Shown here piece by piece: positions 49,089 to 60,015 of a stretch of 64,000 bases of DNA; position 1 is the first letter of the stretch, and each line of letters starts with the position of its first letter. This stretch comes from JAAXGX01 sp965203565. Lineage in GTDB: Bacteria > Acidobacteriota > Vicinamibacteria > Vicinamibacterales > UBA8438. The notes under the pieces are model-generated. The model did not search any database and was not told the DNA's origin. It was given only the letters and a program-made list of their open reading frames with translations. Both the position numbers and the translations under genes were made by a program. The stretch covers positions 1,426,001 through 1,490,000 of the forward strand of contig OZ241896.1 of NCBI GenBank assembly GCA_965203565.1, given 5' to 3'.

Positions 49089-50429
49089 TCACGTGTACCG
49101 GATGTCGGTGTGCGCCGGCAGGAAGAAGCGGGGCAGCAGGCTGTCGACGCGCAGCAGGCCGTCGCGCGACAGGCGGACCTGTTCGGGGGACGACTCGGCC
49201 AGGTAGCCGTCGGTTTCGAGCGACGCGAGCGGTCCGGTGAACCGGTCCCGGACGTCGACGCCGTACTTGCGCTCGAAGTACGGCGGCCGGATCGACCCGA
49301 GCTTGAGCTGGAGCACCAGTTCGCGGATGAGCCGCTCCTCGCCGGTCGGCCGGTAGGCGCGGCCGAGCGGGAGGCGGCCCGCCTTCACCGCCTGCGCATA
49401 GGCGTCCCACGCATCGAGGTTCTGCATGTGGACGCCGTTGACGTGGCCGAACGACGCGACGCCGAGGCCGGCGAGGTCGGCCCCCTGCCAGAGGCGGTCG
49501 CGGTAGACGAAGCGGGTGCGCGCCGGGTCCTTGACGGCGGTGTAGGCGCTGCCGACGGCGTAGCCGGCCCGTTCGAGCGCGGCGAACGCCTCGTCCACCC
49601 AGCGGCGCTTGGCGGTCCACGGGGCGACCGTCTCCCGGAACTGTCCGGCGCCGCGTAGCTTGTCGCTGCTGATCGTCGTGTTGAACGGCAGCTCCATCTG
49701 GTAGATGGTGACGCTGTCCGGGTCAAGCGCGACCACCTGCCGCACCGCGTCCGCCCAGTTCTCGTCGGTCTCGCCGAGCATCCCGGCGATCAGGTCGACG
49801 TTGATCTGGGGGAAGCCGATCGAGCGCGCGAACCGGTAGGCGCGGAAGATCTCCGCCGACCGGTGGGCGCGCCCGTTGAGGGCCAGGATCCGGTCGTCGA
49901 AATGCTCGACGCCCAGGCTGAGCCGCGTGATTCCCATCTCGCGGATCGCCGCCAGCTTCGGCTCGGTCAGCGTCCCCGGCTCGCACTCGAACGTGATCTC
50001 GCTGGCCTTCGACCACGGGCTGACCGCCGAGAGCCGGTCGACGAGGCCCCGGAGCTGCCGGACCGACAGGAACGACGGCGTGCCCCCCCCGAAATAGACG
50101 AAGTCGAGCGGACGTCCGGCGACGGCGGGCTGCTCGGCGTACAGCTCCCACTCGCGGCCCAGCACGTCGAGGTACGACTCGACTTCGCGGGCGTTCTTGT
50201 CGGTGTACACCCGGAAGTAGCAGAAATGGCAGCGTTTCCGGCAGAACGGGACGTGCAGGTACAGTCCGAGCGGGACGTCGGACGGCGGCGCCGCGAGCGC
50301 CGGGCGCGCCGCCGCGTCGACCGCCTCGGGCGTCCAGACCGAGAACGGGGGGTAGTTGGCGACGAAGTAGCTGCCGACCTCCGTCTCGGCCGGCGCCGCG
50401 GACGCCGCCACCGCCGCCGCGTCGCTCAT
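49089..50429 (-). CDS. HemN/HemW-like radical SAM protein
   Basis: A 446-residue radical SAM enzyme of the coproporphyrinogen III oxidase-like group. The cluster motif C-R-K-R-C-H-F-C lies in L-Y-L-H-V-P-F-C near residue 70, followed by the Y-F-G-G-G-T-P-S SAM-binding block and E-C-E-P-G-T-L. The C-terminal HemN-type domain (G-L-G-V-A-S-F-G-H) is present. True HemN, haem chaperone HemW or a pathway-specific methylase/cyclase are all possible. The ATG at 50429 has TATAGT 7 nt upstream. It heads the minus-strand cluster running down to the lipase. Confidence 0.78.
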   Translation of the reverse strand: MSDAAAVAASAAPAETEVGSYFVANYPPFSVWTPEAVDAAARPALAAPPSDVPLGLYLHVPFCRKRCHFCYFRVYTDKNAREVESYLDVLGREWELYAEQPAVAGRPLDFVYFGGGTPSFLSVRQLRGLVDRLSAVSPWSKASEITFECEPGTLTEPKLAAIREMGITRLSLGVEHFDDRILALNGRAHRSAEIFRAYRFARSIGFPQINVDLIAGMLGETDENWADAVRQVVALDPDSVTIYQMELPFNTTISSDKLRGAGQFRETVAPWTAKRRWVDEAFAALERAGYAVGSAYTAVKDPARTRFVYRDRLWQGADLAGLGVASFGHVNGVHMQNLDAWDAYAQAVKAGRLPLGRAYRPTGEERLIRELVLQLKLGSIRPPYFERKYGVDVRDRFTGPLASLETDGYLAESSPEQVRLSRDGLLRVDSLLPRFFLPAHTDIRYT

Positions 50430-50436
50430 GGCGTTC

Positions 50437-50442
50437 ACTATA
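50437..50442 (-). promoter_or_regulatory. Putative leaderless-type -10 (TATAGT) for the radical SAM gene
   Basis: TATAGT on the minus strand lies 7 nt before the ATG at 50429, with no Shine-Dalgarno. It would be the main promoter of the 9-kb minus-strand cluster. Confidence 0.45.
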
Positions 50443-50497
50443 TCAGCCCGCATATCAGTCCGCGGCACGCGTTTCGCAGGTGTGCGGAGGTGATACG

Positions 50498-51079
50498 ATG
50501 GCGTCCATGCAGGCCGCGCCGCCGCGGTTCGGTTACGCCGACCTCCTGGCGATGCCGGACGACGGACGCCGGTACGAGATCCACGGAGGGGAGCTCGTCG
50601 TGGTCCCTGCGCCGATCCTGCGTCATCAGTGCGCCGCCGTGGAGCTCGTCACGATGCTGAACGACTACCGGCGCAGGTCAGGCGGTCTCGCGCTGTCCGC
50701 CCCGTTCGACGTCGTGTTCGACGAGCACGACGTTCTGCAGCCTGACGTCGTCTTTTTCCGGGCCGAACGGTTACGTCTGCTCGACCCGGATTCCCCCGCG
50801 CGAGCGGCGCCGGATCTGGTCGTCGAGGTGCTCTCGCCGTCCACGGCGCAGCTCGACCGCGGCCGGAAGATGCGGATCTTCGCGCGGTATGCGGTGCCGG
50901 AGTACTGGATCGTCGACCCGGTCCGCCAACGGATCGAGGTCCACGTCCTTGAACGGGACGTCGCGGAGGCCGCCGGCGCCTACCGCCGGGCGCAGATCGC
51001 GGCGCCGGGAGACACGGTGCGGTCAGTTGCGCTCCCGGGTCTGACGTTCGACGCCGCCCGCGTCTTCGTCTTGCCGTAG
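50498..51079 (+). CDS. Uma2-family PD-(D/E)XK endonuclease-like protein, copy 1
   Basis: A 193-residue protein of the Uma2 (DUF820) family, a restriction-endonuclease fold of uncertain role that is often amplified in genomes. The core reads L-Q-P-D-V-V-F-F followed by D-L-V-V-E-V-L-S-P-S-T and D-R-G-R-K, giving the acidic and lysine residues of the fold; Y-W-I-V-D-P is also typical. The start at 50498 has a GGAGG 7 nt upstream; an ATG three codons later would have TACGAT 7 nt upstream. Its last ~255 bp are almost identical to copy 2. Confidence 0.8.
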   Translation: MASMQAAPPRFGYADLLAMPDDGRRYEIHGGELVVVPAPILRHQCAAVELVTMLNDYRRRSGGLALSAPFDVVFDEHDVLQPDVVFFRAERLRLLDPDSPARAAPDLVVEVLSPSTAQLDRGRKMRIFARYAVPEYWIVDPVRQRIEVHVLERDVAEAAGAYRRAQIAAPGDTVRSVALPGLTFDAARVFVLP

Positions 51080-51149
51080 CCGAGGGGGGCGCCGGCTGCC
51101 GCTCGGCCGGCCTGCGGCACGCGTTTCGCAAGCATTCGGAGGTGTTACG

Positions 51150-51731
51150 ATGGCGTCCATGCAGGACGCGGAGCCCCGGTTCGGCTACGCCGACCTCCTG
51201 GCGATGCCGGACGACGGACGCCGGTACGAGATCCACGGAGGAGAGCTCGTCGTGGTCCCTGCGCCGATCCTGCGCCATCAACTCGCCGCCATGAGGATCA
51301 CCGCCACGCTGGTCGATTACCAGCAACGGGTGGGCGGGCTCGCGGTGGCCGCGCCGTTCGACGTCGTGTTCGACGAGTACGACGTTCTGCAGCCGGACGT
51401 CGTCTTCTTCCGGGCCGAACGGTTGCGTCTGCTCGACCTGGACGGTCCGGCCCGCGCGGCGCCCGACCTTGCGGTCGAGGTGCTCTCGCCGTCCACGGCG
51501 CAGCTCGACCGCGGCCGGAAGATGCGGATCTTCGCGCGGTACGCGGCGCCGGAGTACTGGATCGTCGACCCGGTCCGCCAACGGATCGAGGTCCACGTCC
51601 TTGAACGGGACGTCGCGGAGGCCGCCGGCGCCTACCGCCGGGCGCAGATCGCGGCGCCGGGAGACACGGTGCGGTCAGTTGCGCTCCCGGGTCTGACGTT
51701 CGACGCCGCCCGCGTCTTCGTCTTGCCGTAG
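51150..51731 (+). CDS. Uma2-family PD-(D/E)XK endonuclease-like protein, copy 2
   Basis: A 193-residue paralogue in tandem with the preceding gene, 70 bp downstream. The upstream region, start and first 35 residues are nearly the same (M-A-S-M-Q), the middle third differs (for example M-R-I-T-A-T-L-V-D-Y against V-E-L-V-T-M-L-N-D-Y), and the 3' ~255 bp differ at only two visible positions. This pattern suggests duplication including the promoter, with later gene conversion at the 3' end. Catalytic-type residues are kept. Confidence 0.8.
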   Translation: MASMQDAEPRFGYADLLAMPDDGRRYEIHGGELVVVPAPILRHQLAAMRITATLVDYQQRVGGLAVAAPFDVVFDEYDVLQPDVVFFRAERLRLLDLDGPARAAPDLAVEVLSPSTAQLDRGRKMRIFARYAAPEYWIVDPVRQRIEVHVLERDVAEAAGAYRRAQIAAPGDTVRSVALPGLTFDAARVFVLP

Positions 51732-51754
51732 CAGGTTGACGCCGTAGCCCGGGG

Positions 51755-52897
51755 CTACCCGAAGCAGTACAGCACGCCGTCCTGCGACCCGATCACCAGC
51801 TTGCCGTCGGCGATCGCCGGCGACGCCGACAACGGGGCGCCGGTGTCGAACTCCCAGAGCTTCTCGCCGGTCGCGAGGTCGAAGGCGTAGAGGCGGCCGT
51901 CGCCCGAGCCGACGTACACCCGGCCGCCGGCGGCGGCCGGCGACGAGTCGATCCGCGCCCGCGTCATGTGCGTCCAGCGCTCCTCGCCGGTCGCCTGGTC
52001 GATGGCGTGCACCATCCGATCCCGGCCGCCGATGACGATGGCGCCGCCGGCGTGGAGGGCGGACGAGTAGAACGGGAAGCGCCGTTGGGGGTGTTCGTAG
52101 CGCCAGAGCAGCTCCTGCGACGCCAAATCGATGCCGATCACCTCGTTGTTGAACGTCCCGAAGTAGGCGCGTCCGCCGTCTATCGTCGGCGAGGCGGCGG
52201 TGTACGCTCCGGCCGGCACGCTGAACACTTCCTCGCCGTCGGTGACGCGCACCCCCCGGAACATCTCGTCGCATCCCCCGAAGTACGCGACGCCGTCGAC
52301 GACGGCCGGCGTGGCGTGCACGTAGTTGAGCGTCTCGTGCCTCCACCGCAGCTCGCCGGTCTGCGCGGCGAAGCCGTAGAGATGTCCGTCGTACGAGCCG
52401 ATCAGCACGGCGTCGCCGGCGACGACCGGCGACGACTTGATCTCGCCTTCGGTCTGGTGCGTCCAGGCGGCTTCGCCCGTGGCGGCGTCGACCGCGTGCA
52501 GGACGCCGGCCAGGTCGCCGACGAAGACGAGTCCGCCGCTCACGGCCGGCGACGATTCGCCGATCCCCATCTCGGCGCTCGCCTGGTACGTCCACCGCTT
52601 CTCGCCCGACTCCAGATCGACGGCGAGCAGGTCGCCGGCGTACGTCCCGACGTAGGCCACGCCGTCGGCGATGGCGGCGGACGAGTCGATCGACTCGCCC
52701 GCTTCCAGCGTCCAGAGCAGCTCGAGCCGGTCGGGCAGCGCCGCCTCGGATGCGCCGGACAGCTCCGGCGTGCCGCGGAACTGCGGCCAGCGGTCGGCCG
52801 GCGCGGCGGCGGGCTGGGCGCCGGCCGGTCCGGCCGGCGTCAGCAGCGCCGCCGCGGCGCATGCCGCGAGGAAGTCGCCGCGGGTCAGTATGCGCAT
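51755..52897 (-). CDS. Secreted PQQ-like beta-propeller protein
   Basis: A 380-residue protein with a signal peptide (about residues 1-28; the opening R-G-D-F-L-A-A-C-A-A-A-A resembles a Tat-like start but has only one arginine). The rest is a beta-propeller of seven or eight repeats of the type V-Y-V-G-S-G-D-G-R-L-Y-A-F-D-L-A-T-G-E-K-L-W. No quinoprotein catalytic residues were identified, so it may be a scaffold or sensor rather than a dehydrogenase. It overlaps the alcohol dehydrogenase gene by 13 nt and is probably translated with it. Confidence 0.8.
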   Translation of the reverse strand: MRILTRGDFLAACAAAALLTPAGPAGAQPAAAPADRWPQFRGTPELSGASEAALPDRLELLWTLEAGESIDSSAAIADGVAYVGTYAGDLLAVDLESGEKRWTYQASAEMGIGESSPAVSGGLVFVGDLAGVLHAVDAATGEAAWTHQTEGEIKSSPVVAGDAVLIGSYDGHLYGFAAQTGELRWRHETLNYVHATPAVVDGVAYFGGCDEMFRGVRVTDGEEVFSVPAGAYTAASPTIDGGRAYFGTFNNEVIGIDLASQELLWRYEHPQRRFPFYSSALHAGGAIVIGGRDRMVHAIDQATGEERWTHMTRARIDSSPAAAGGRVYVGSGDGRLYAFDLATGEKLWEFDTGAPLSASPAIADGKLVIGSQDGVLYCFG

Positions 52898-54027
52898 CGG
52901 TACACCTCCAGCGCGTCGCGATCACCGAACGGCGTCGGGTTGAACGCGGCGGTCCACTGCCGGCCGGCCTGGTCCGCCAGCATCTCGAGGTCCTGCCGCC
53001 GCACGCCGGCGGCGCGCAGTCGGCCGGGCAGCCCCCCGGCGGCGCCGAGTTCGGCGAGCCGGTCGGCGAGGCGGTCGCCGCTCGCGCCGCCGGCGCCGTT
53101 CACCCCGGCGGCGGCGAGCGGACCGTACAGGTTTCCGTCGGCGGCGGCGTTCCGCCGCACCACGTGAGGGAGCAGGATGGCGAGCGCCACGCCGTGCGTC
53201 ATGCCGTACCGCGCCGTCAGCGGGTTCGCGCAGGCGTGGGCGGCCCCCAGCATCGACTGCTCGATGGCGACGCCGGCGTACGCCGCGCCCAGCTGCATCG
53301 CGGCGCGGGCGTCGAGGTCGCCGGGCGCCTGCAGGACGCGCTCGAAGTTCCCGCTCAGCAGGCGGAACGCCTCGTGGGAGAACGCCGTGGAGATCGCGGT
53401 GCGCCGCGTCGTGACGGCGGTCTCGACCGCGTGCGCCACGGCGTCGAACCCGGCCGCGCTCGTCACCGCCGCCGGCTGCGACAGCGTCAGCTCCGGATCG
53501 AGCACCGCCAGCCGGAACGCGCACTTCGGGTCGCCGCACGCCATCTTCATGCCGCTCTCGGCGTCGGCGATCACGGCGTAGCTCTGCGCCTCCGACCCGG
53601 TCCCGGCCGTCGTCGGCGCGGCGATCATCGGGAGCATCGGCTTCGGCGCCTTTCCGTATCCCTGATAGTCGGCCATCGTCCCGCCGCCCGTCAGCAGGAA
53701 GTTGATCCCCTTGGCGCAGTCGAGCGAGCTCCCGCCGCCGAGCGCGACGATCGCGTCGACCGCGTGCGCCCTGGCGAAGGCGCGTCCGCGCTCGACCATG
53801 ACGGTGTCCGGGTCGACGTCGAAGTCGTGGAAGTGCGCCGGGCGCAGGTTCTCGGCCCGCAGCAGCCGCAGCGCGCGGTCGACGTGGCCGGCTTCCCGCA
53901 GCCCGCGGTCGGCCACCAGGAGCGGCCGCTCGCACCGCAGCTCGCGGGCGAAGCGCCCGAGCCGCTCGACGGCGCCGGCGCCGAAGACGAGCCGGGTGCG
54001 AAGCTGGAAGTCGAACGGGGTCGGCAT
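52885..54027 (-). CDS. Iron-containing alcohol dehydrogenase family protein
   Basis: A 380-residue group III alcohol dehydrogenase. The NAD-binding G-G-G-S-S-L-D-C-A-K is near residues 96-105 and T-T-A-G-T-G-S-E near 138-145; iron ligands are expected at the aspartate and histidine of F-D-A-V-A-H-A-V-E and the histidines of G-A-A-H-A-C-A-N-P and Y-G-M-T-H-G. Members oxidise or reduce short alcohols, lactaldehyde, glycerol or maleylacetate; the substrate is not resolved. It is upstream of and overlapping the beta-propeller gene. Confidence 0.85.
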   Translation of the reverse strand: MPTPFDFQLRTRLVFGAGAVERLGRFARELRCERPLLVADRGLREAGHVDRALRLLRAENLRPAHFHDFDVDPDTVMVERGRAFARAHAVDAIVALGGGSSLDCAKGINFLLTGGGTMADYQGYGKAPKPMLPMIAAPTTAGTGSEAQSYAVIADAESGMKMACGDPKCAFRLAVLDPELTLSQPAAVTSAAGFDAVAHAVETAVTTRRTAISTAFSHEAFRLLSGNFERVLQAPGDLDARAAMQLGAAYAGVAIEQSMLGAAHACANPLTARYGMTHGVALAILLPHVVRRNAAADGNLYGPLAAAGVNGAGGASGDRLADRLAELGAAGGLPGRLRAAGVRRQDLEMLADQAGRQWTAAFNPTPFGDRDALEVYRCAY

Positions 54028-54055
54028 CGGACGATCCGCCTGATCGTATCAACGA

Positions 54056-55987
<1,932 letters not shown>

Positions 55988-56321
55988 CGCCCGGCCGGGC
56001 TCCGGGCCGCCGCGTCCGGCCCGCCTCGACCTCCGGCCGACGGCGGCTGCGGCGGACCTTCAGGTTGGATCGTCAGTGTAGCATGGCCGACCGCGCTTTC
56101 ACCACGGACGCGCCAGCCGCAAGGCGCTCTCTTCACGACTGCGGTTGCCCCGATTCCGCGGACAGGTTGACGCTTTCGGGTTCGCATGCATGACGTGGTT
56201 CTCGATTTCGGCGTCGCGGAGACTCCTGGCGCCTCCGCCGGCGAACCCTGATAAGATTACGCCGGCCGGCCGGACCGGCTCGGGCCGGCCGGTGATCCGG
56301 GTATCTTTTCGGGGGGAACAG
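55988..56321. other. Divergent intergenic region between parE and the TorF-like porin
   Basis: This stretch contains the 5' flanks of two divergent genes. A minus-strand TACACT near 56080 could be a parE -10, and T-A-A-G-A-T near 56251 could serve the porin gene. At 56095 a C-T-T-T-C-A-C-C-A-C-G-G stretch resembles the right tip of the 158-bp element but is too short to call. No gene is recognised. Confidence 0.45.
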
Positions 56322-57218
56322 ATGATGACAGTGGCTCGGGCCGGCGGCGCGCGCCGGCCGGCCGGCGCGCTCGCGTTCCTGGTGGCCTTCGGGCTCGCGC
56401 CGGGCTGGTCGCACGCGCAGGTCAACGACGGCCGGATCGCGTTCACCACGGGGATCGACTTCTCGCACGCCTACTTCTTCCGGGGGATCCGGCAGGAGCG
56501 CGAGGGGTTCATCATCCAGCCGTACGCCGATCTCGCCGTCGACGTCTACTCGAACCCCGACGGCCGGGGGCTGACCGGAGCCGTCTTCACGCTCGGCCAG
56601 TGGAACAGCCTGCACACCGGACCGACCGGTGCGGACGGACCGTCGCAGCACGTCAGCGTCTGGTACGAGTCGGACTTCTTCACCGGCCTGACGCTCGTCA
56701 TCGACAACTGGGAGGCCGGCGTCACCTACACGTCGTACCTGAGCCCGAACCACGCGTTCGGCACGACGCAGGAAGTCGCGGTCAGCGTCAGCATGGACGA
56801 CAGCGCGCTGCTGGAGGCGTTCGCGCTGTCGCCTCACGCCGCCCTGGCGATCGAGACGGCCGGCGGCGCGGACGGCGGCGGCGGCAAGGGCGTCTATCTG
56901 GAGATCGGCGTCGAGCCGGGAACGGAGCTCGTCGAAGAAGTGGTCAGCGTCAGCTTTCCGGTGACGTTCGGCTTCAGCCTGAGCAACTACTACGAGAACG
57001 GCCTTCCGCCCGGGTCGCCGCGCCACCAGAACGACCGGTTCGGCTTCTTCGGCGTCGGGGCCATCGCCGCGGCGCCGCTGCCGGTCGCCGAGAGCCTCGG
57101 CGCGTGGGAGCTCGCAGGGGGCGTCCAGGTCCTCGCGCTCGGAGAATACGTCGAATCGCTCAACGACGGCGATCAGTTCCAGATCATCGGCTCGTTCGGC
57201 GTCAGCATCGGCTACTGA
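56322..57218 (+). CDS. TorF-family putative porin
   Basis: A 298-residue outer-membrane protein. The signal peptide runs to about W-S-H-A-Q. The mature part begins with the F-S-H-A-Y-F-F-R-G-I block characteristic of TorF/Gcw_chp putative porins, is rich in alternating aromatic beta-strands, and ends in G-V-S-I-G-Y with a terminal aromatic residue as expected for outer-membrane barrels. The ATG pair at 56322/56325 has a GGGGGGAA Shine-Dalgarno; the longer frame upstream lacks family similarity. Its position before glnD is not known to be functional. Confidence 0.72.
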   Translation: MMTVARAGGARRPAGALAFLVAFGLAPGWSHAQVNDGRIAFTTGIDFSHAYFFRGIRQEREGFIIQPYADLAVDVYSNPDGRGLTGAVFTLGQWNSLHTGPTGADGPSQHVSVWYESDFFTGLTLVIDNWEAGVTYTSYLSPNHAFGTTQEVAVSVSMDDSALLEAFALSPHAALAIETAGGADGGGGKGVYLEIGVEPGTELVEEVVSVSFPVTFGFSLSNYYENGLPPGSPRHQNDRFGFFGVGAIAAAPLPVAESLGAWELAGGVQVLALGEYVESLNDGDQFQIIGSFGVSIGY

Positions 57219-57248
57219 ACGAACATTGTCGACCGACCTGTCGCAGAT

Positions 57249-57406
57249 CAGCCCGTGGTGGAACCCCGCGGGGCGCCGAGACGGGCGGGGCGCCCGGCTG
57301 ACAAGGCGCGAGGAGGGAGCATATTGGCCATATTTGACCGACGAACAACGCAGTTCAGCCGGGATGCAGCGCCCGTCGAATGCAACGGGGCTTGCGCCAC
57401 GGGCTG
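57249..57406 (+). mobile_element. 158-bp element family, diverged copy upstream of glnD
   Basis: 158 bp with left CAGCCCGTGGTG and right GCCACGGGCTG ends. Flanking 4-mers AGAT and ATAT differ at one base, as expected for an old target duplication. Internal sequence is the most diverged of the five. The glnD ATG begins 2 bp after its end, in the same orientation. CTGACA and CATATT at 16-bp spacing are preserved. Confidence 0.88.
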
Positions 57407-57408
57407 AT

Positions 57409-60015
57409 ATGCCGCTCGACTCCGAAATTTCGCCGGGTCTCGGCGCGGCCGGCGCCGGCGCCACGGCGGAGACGGCCGCGCCGCCGGCCGAGACCGACGC
57501 GCTCCGCTCGATCCTGCGGGCGGCGCGCGACGAGCTGGCGGCGGAGACGCGGCGCGCGCACGGCGGGCTGGGCGCCCTCGCCCGCTATTCGGACCGGATC
57601 GACGGTCTGGTGCGCCGCATCCATGCATCGGCCCGCAGCCGGACCGACACCTCCGCGGCGGTGGTGGCGCTGGGCGGGTACGGACGGCGGCAGCTCTGCA
57701 TGCACTCGGACATCGACCTGCTGTTCGTGTTCGGCCGTCCGATCGGCGCGGAGGAGGAGCGGTTCCTCAAGGCGATGCTGCACCCGCTCTGGGACCTGCG
57801 CCTCGAAGTGGGCCACCACGTCCGCGAGATCTCGGAGCTGGAGCAGGCTGACGCCGGCAACCCGGAGCTGCTCGTCGCCCTGCTCGAAGCCCGGTGTCTC
57901 GACGGTCACGCCGCGCTGTTCGAGCGGCTCCGGAGCCTCTGCCAGGGGCCGGACGCGGCCTGGCGCGGTCCGATGCTGGCGGCCCTCGGCGATCTGCTCG
58001 ACCGGCGGCACGAACAGTTCAACCGGACGCTGCACCACCTCGAACCGGACGTGAAGAACGCCCCGGGCGGGCTGCGCGACGTCTCCGCGGTGCGGATGAT
58101 CACGCAACTGGCCGACCCGGACCGCCGTCTCGAACTCAAGGTGCGCATGGGACGGGTCGACGAGGCGGAGGACTTCCTGCTCCGGATCCGGTCGATCCTC
58201 CACCTGAAGCTCGGCCGCAACCTGAACGTCCTGACCCACGAGCTCCAGGAGTCGGCGGCCCGGATGTTCGGGTCGCGCGACGATCGCGTGGCCGGCCAGG
58301 TGGAAGCGCTGATGAGCACCTACTTCCACCATGCCCGGATCGTCAGCCGCGCGCTCGGGACGGCGCTCAAGACGTTGGCGCCGGCGCCGGCCGCGGCGCC
58401 GCGGAAGGTTTCCGACGGCCTCCTGCGGCGCGACGGCGGGATCGCGTTCGAGGATGCGACGCGCGCGTCGCTGCAGCCGGGCGCCTGGCTGCGCCTGTTC
58501 GAGGCCGCGCTCGACGAAGGGTGCGCCGTTTCGGACCAGGCGCTGACCTGCATCGAGCGGCACGGCGGGCGCTACGCCCCGGAGCAGTTCTTTCCGACCG
58601 CCGCGCAGCGCGACGCGCTGCTCCGGATCCTCCGGCCGCGGCCCGGGCTATATGCCCGGCTGTCCGAGATGCACGGCTGCGGCCTGCTCGGCCGGATGTT
58701 CCCGGAGTTCCACAAGATCTACTGCCGGGTGATCCGCGACTTCTACCACAAGTACACGGTGGACGAGCACACGCTGCAGACGATCCGGAGCCTCGAAGCG
58801 CTGTGCGGCCCGACCACGGCGAGCCGCAGCCGCTTCGCGGGCCTGCTGGAGGAGACGCCCGGCCTCGAGCTGCTCGTCGTCGCGCTGCTCTTCCACGACG
58901 TGGGCAAGTGGACGAACAGGAATCATTCGGAAGAGAGCGTCCGGATGATGCTGGGCGCGCTCCGGCGCATCCGGCTGCCCGAACGGGACGTCGCCACCGT
59001 GGAGTTCCTCATCCGCCACCACCTGCGGATGTCGACCGCGGCGTTCCGGCGCGACACCGACGCCCCGGACGTCGTGGTCCAGTTCGCGCGGCTGGTCGGC
59101 GACGAGCAGCGCCTGAAGCTGCTCTGCCTCCTGACGCTGGTCGACGTCTCGGCGGTCGGGCCGGACGTGATGACGCCGTGGAAGGAAGACCTGCTGTGGC
59201 GGCTGTACGTCGACACGTACAACCGGCTGACGCTCGGGTACGGCGACGAGGTGATCGACGCCGCCGCGTCGAACCTCGACGGTCTGCGCCGGAACCGGCC
59301 GGCGGACGTCGCGCCGGGCGATCTGGACGCGTTCCTCGACGGGCTGCCGCAACGGTATCTCCGGTGCGTCGACCGGGCGCGCATCTACGAACACGTCCGG
59401 CTCTCGAAGAACCTGCGGAAGCCGGACGTGCACTGCGCCGTGGAGCAGAAAGGCCCGGCGTGGGAGCTGTCGGTGGTGTCGGCCGATCAGCCGCGGCTGT
59501 TCTCCAGGGTGTGCGGCGTGCTGTCGTACTTCGGGATGGACATCCTGCGCGGGCAGGCGATGACGAACCGCCAGGGAATCGCGCTCGACCTCGTGGAGTT
59601 CACCGACCGTGAGCGGTTCTTCGAACTGAATCCGCAGGCCCGGCCCCAGCTCGTCAGCCTGCTCGCGGACGTCGTGGCCGGCCGGCGGGATCTGGACGCC
59701 ATCCTGCAGCCGAAGCAGCGCGGGCTGGCGCGGCGCGGCCCGGCGCGCGTGAAACCGCTGGCGCACTTCGACAACGACTACTCCGAACGGTTCAGCATCC
59801 TGGAGATCGTGGCCCAGGACGCCTGGGGACTGCTCTACCGGATCGCCTCCGTGATCTCGCGGCACGAGTGCGACATCGAGTTCGTGCTGATCTCGACCGA
59901 GGGCGACCGGGCGATCGACGTGTTTCATCTTACGAAGAGGGGCGCGAAGCTGTCCGCCGAGGAGATCGCGGCGCTGCAGCGGAGCGTGGAGTCGCTGCTC
60001 GGGAGTCGGACATGA
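57409..60015 (+). CDS. glnD: Bifunctional uridylyltransferase/uridylyl-removing enzyme GlnD
   Basis: An 868-residue nitrogen sensor that uridylylates PII when glutamine is low and removes UMP when it is high. Domains in order: nucleotidyltransferase with G-G-Y-G-R-R and S-D-I-D-L near residues 92-110, the linker domain, the HD phosphohydrolase with L-F-H-D-V-G-K-W around residue 495, and two C-terminal ACT domains that sense glutamine. All catalytic residues appear present. The ATG at 57409 lies right after the mobile element; an in-frame TTG at 57226 would translate the element as an N-terminal extension. The Shine-Dalgarno is poor, so the element may now provide the leader. It overlaps glnB (ATGA). 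Confidence 0.9.
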   Translation: MPLDSEISPGLGAAGAGATAETAAPPAETDALRSILRAARDELAAETRRAHGGLGALARYSDRIDGLVRRIHASARSRTDTSAAVVALGGYGRRQLCMHSDIDLLFVFGRPIGAEEERFLKAMLHPLWDLRLEVGHHVREISELEQADAGNPELLVALLEARCLDGHAALFERLRSLCQGPDAAWRGPMLAALGDLLDRRHEQFNRTLHHLEPDVKNAPGGLRDVSAVRMITQLADPDRRLELKVRMGRVDEAEDFLLRIRSILHLKLGRNLNVLTHELQESAARMFGSRDDRVAGQVEALMSTYFHHARIVSRALGTALKTLAPAPAAAPRKVSDGLLRRDGGIAFEDATRASLQPGAWLRLFEAALDEGCAVSDQALTCIERHGGRYAPEQFFPTAAQRDALLRILRPRPGLYARLSEMHGCGLLGRMFPEFHKIYCRVIRDFYHKYTVDEHTLQTIRSLEALCGPTTASRSRFAGLLEETPGLELLVVALLFHDVGKWTNRNHSEESVRMMLGALRRIRLPERDVATVEFLIRHHLRMSTAAFRRDTDAPDVVVQFARLVGDEQRLKLLCLLTLVDVSAVGPDVMTPWKEDLLWRLYVDTYNRLTLGYGDEVIDAAASNLDGLRRNRPADVAPGDLDAFLDGLPQRYLRCVDRARIYEHVRLSKNLRKPDVHCAVEQKGPAWELSVVSADQPRLFSRVCGVLSYFGMDILRGQAMTNRQGIALDLVEFTDRERFFELNPQARPQLVSLLADVVAGRRDLDAILQPKQRGLARRGPARVKPLAHFDNDYSERFSILEIVAQDAWGLLYRIASVISRHECDIEFVLISTEGDRAIDVFHLTKRGAKLSAEEIAALQRSVESLLGSRT

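Noticed and set aside
56095..56108. Right-end-like C-T-T-T-C-A-C-C-A-C-G-G upstream of the porin gene
   Set aside because: The match breaks before the end of the terminal repeat and no element body is adjacent.
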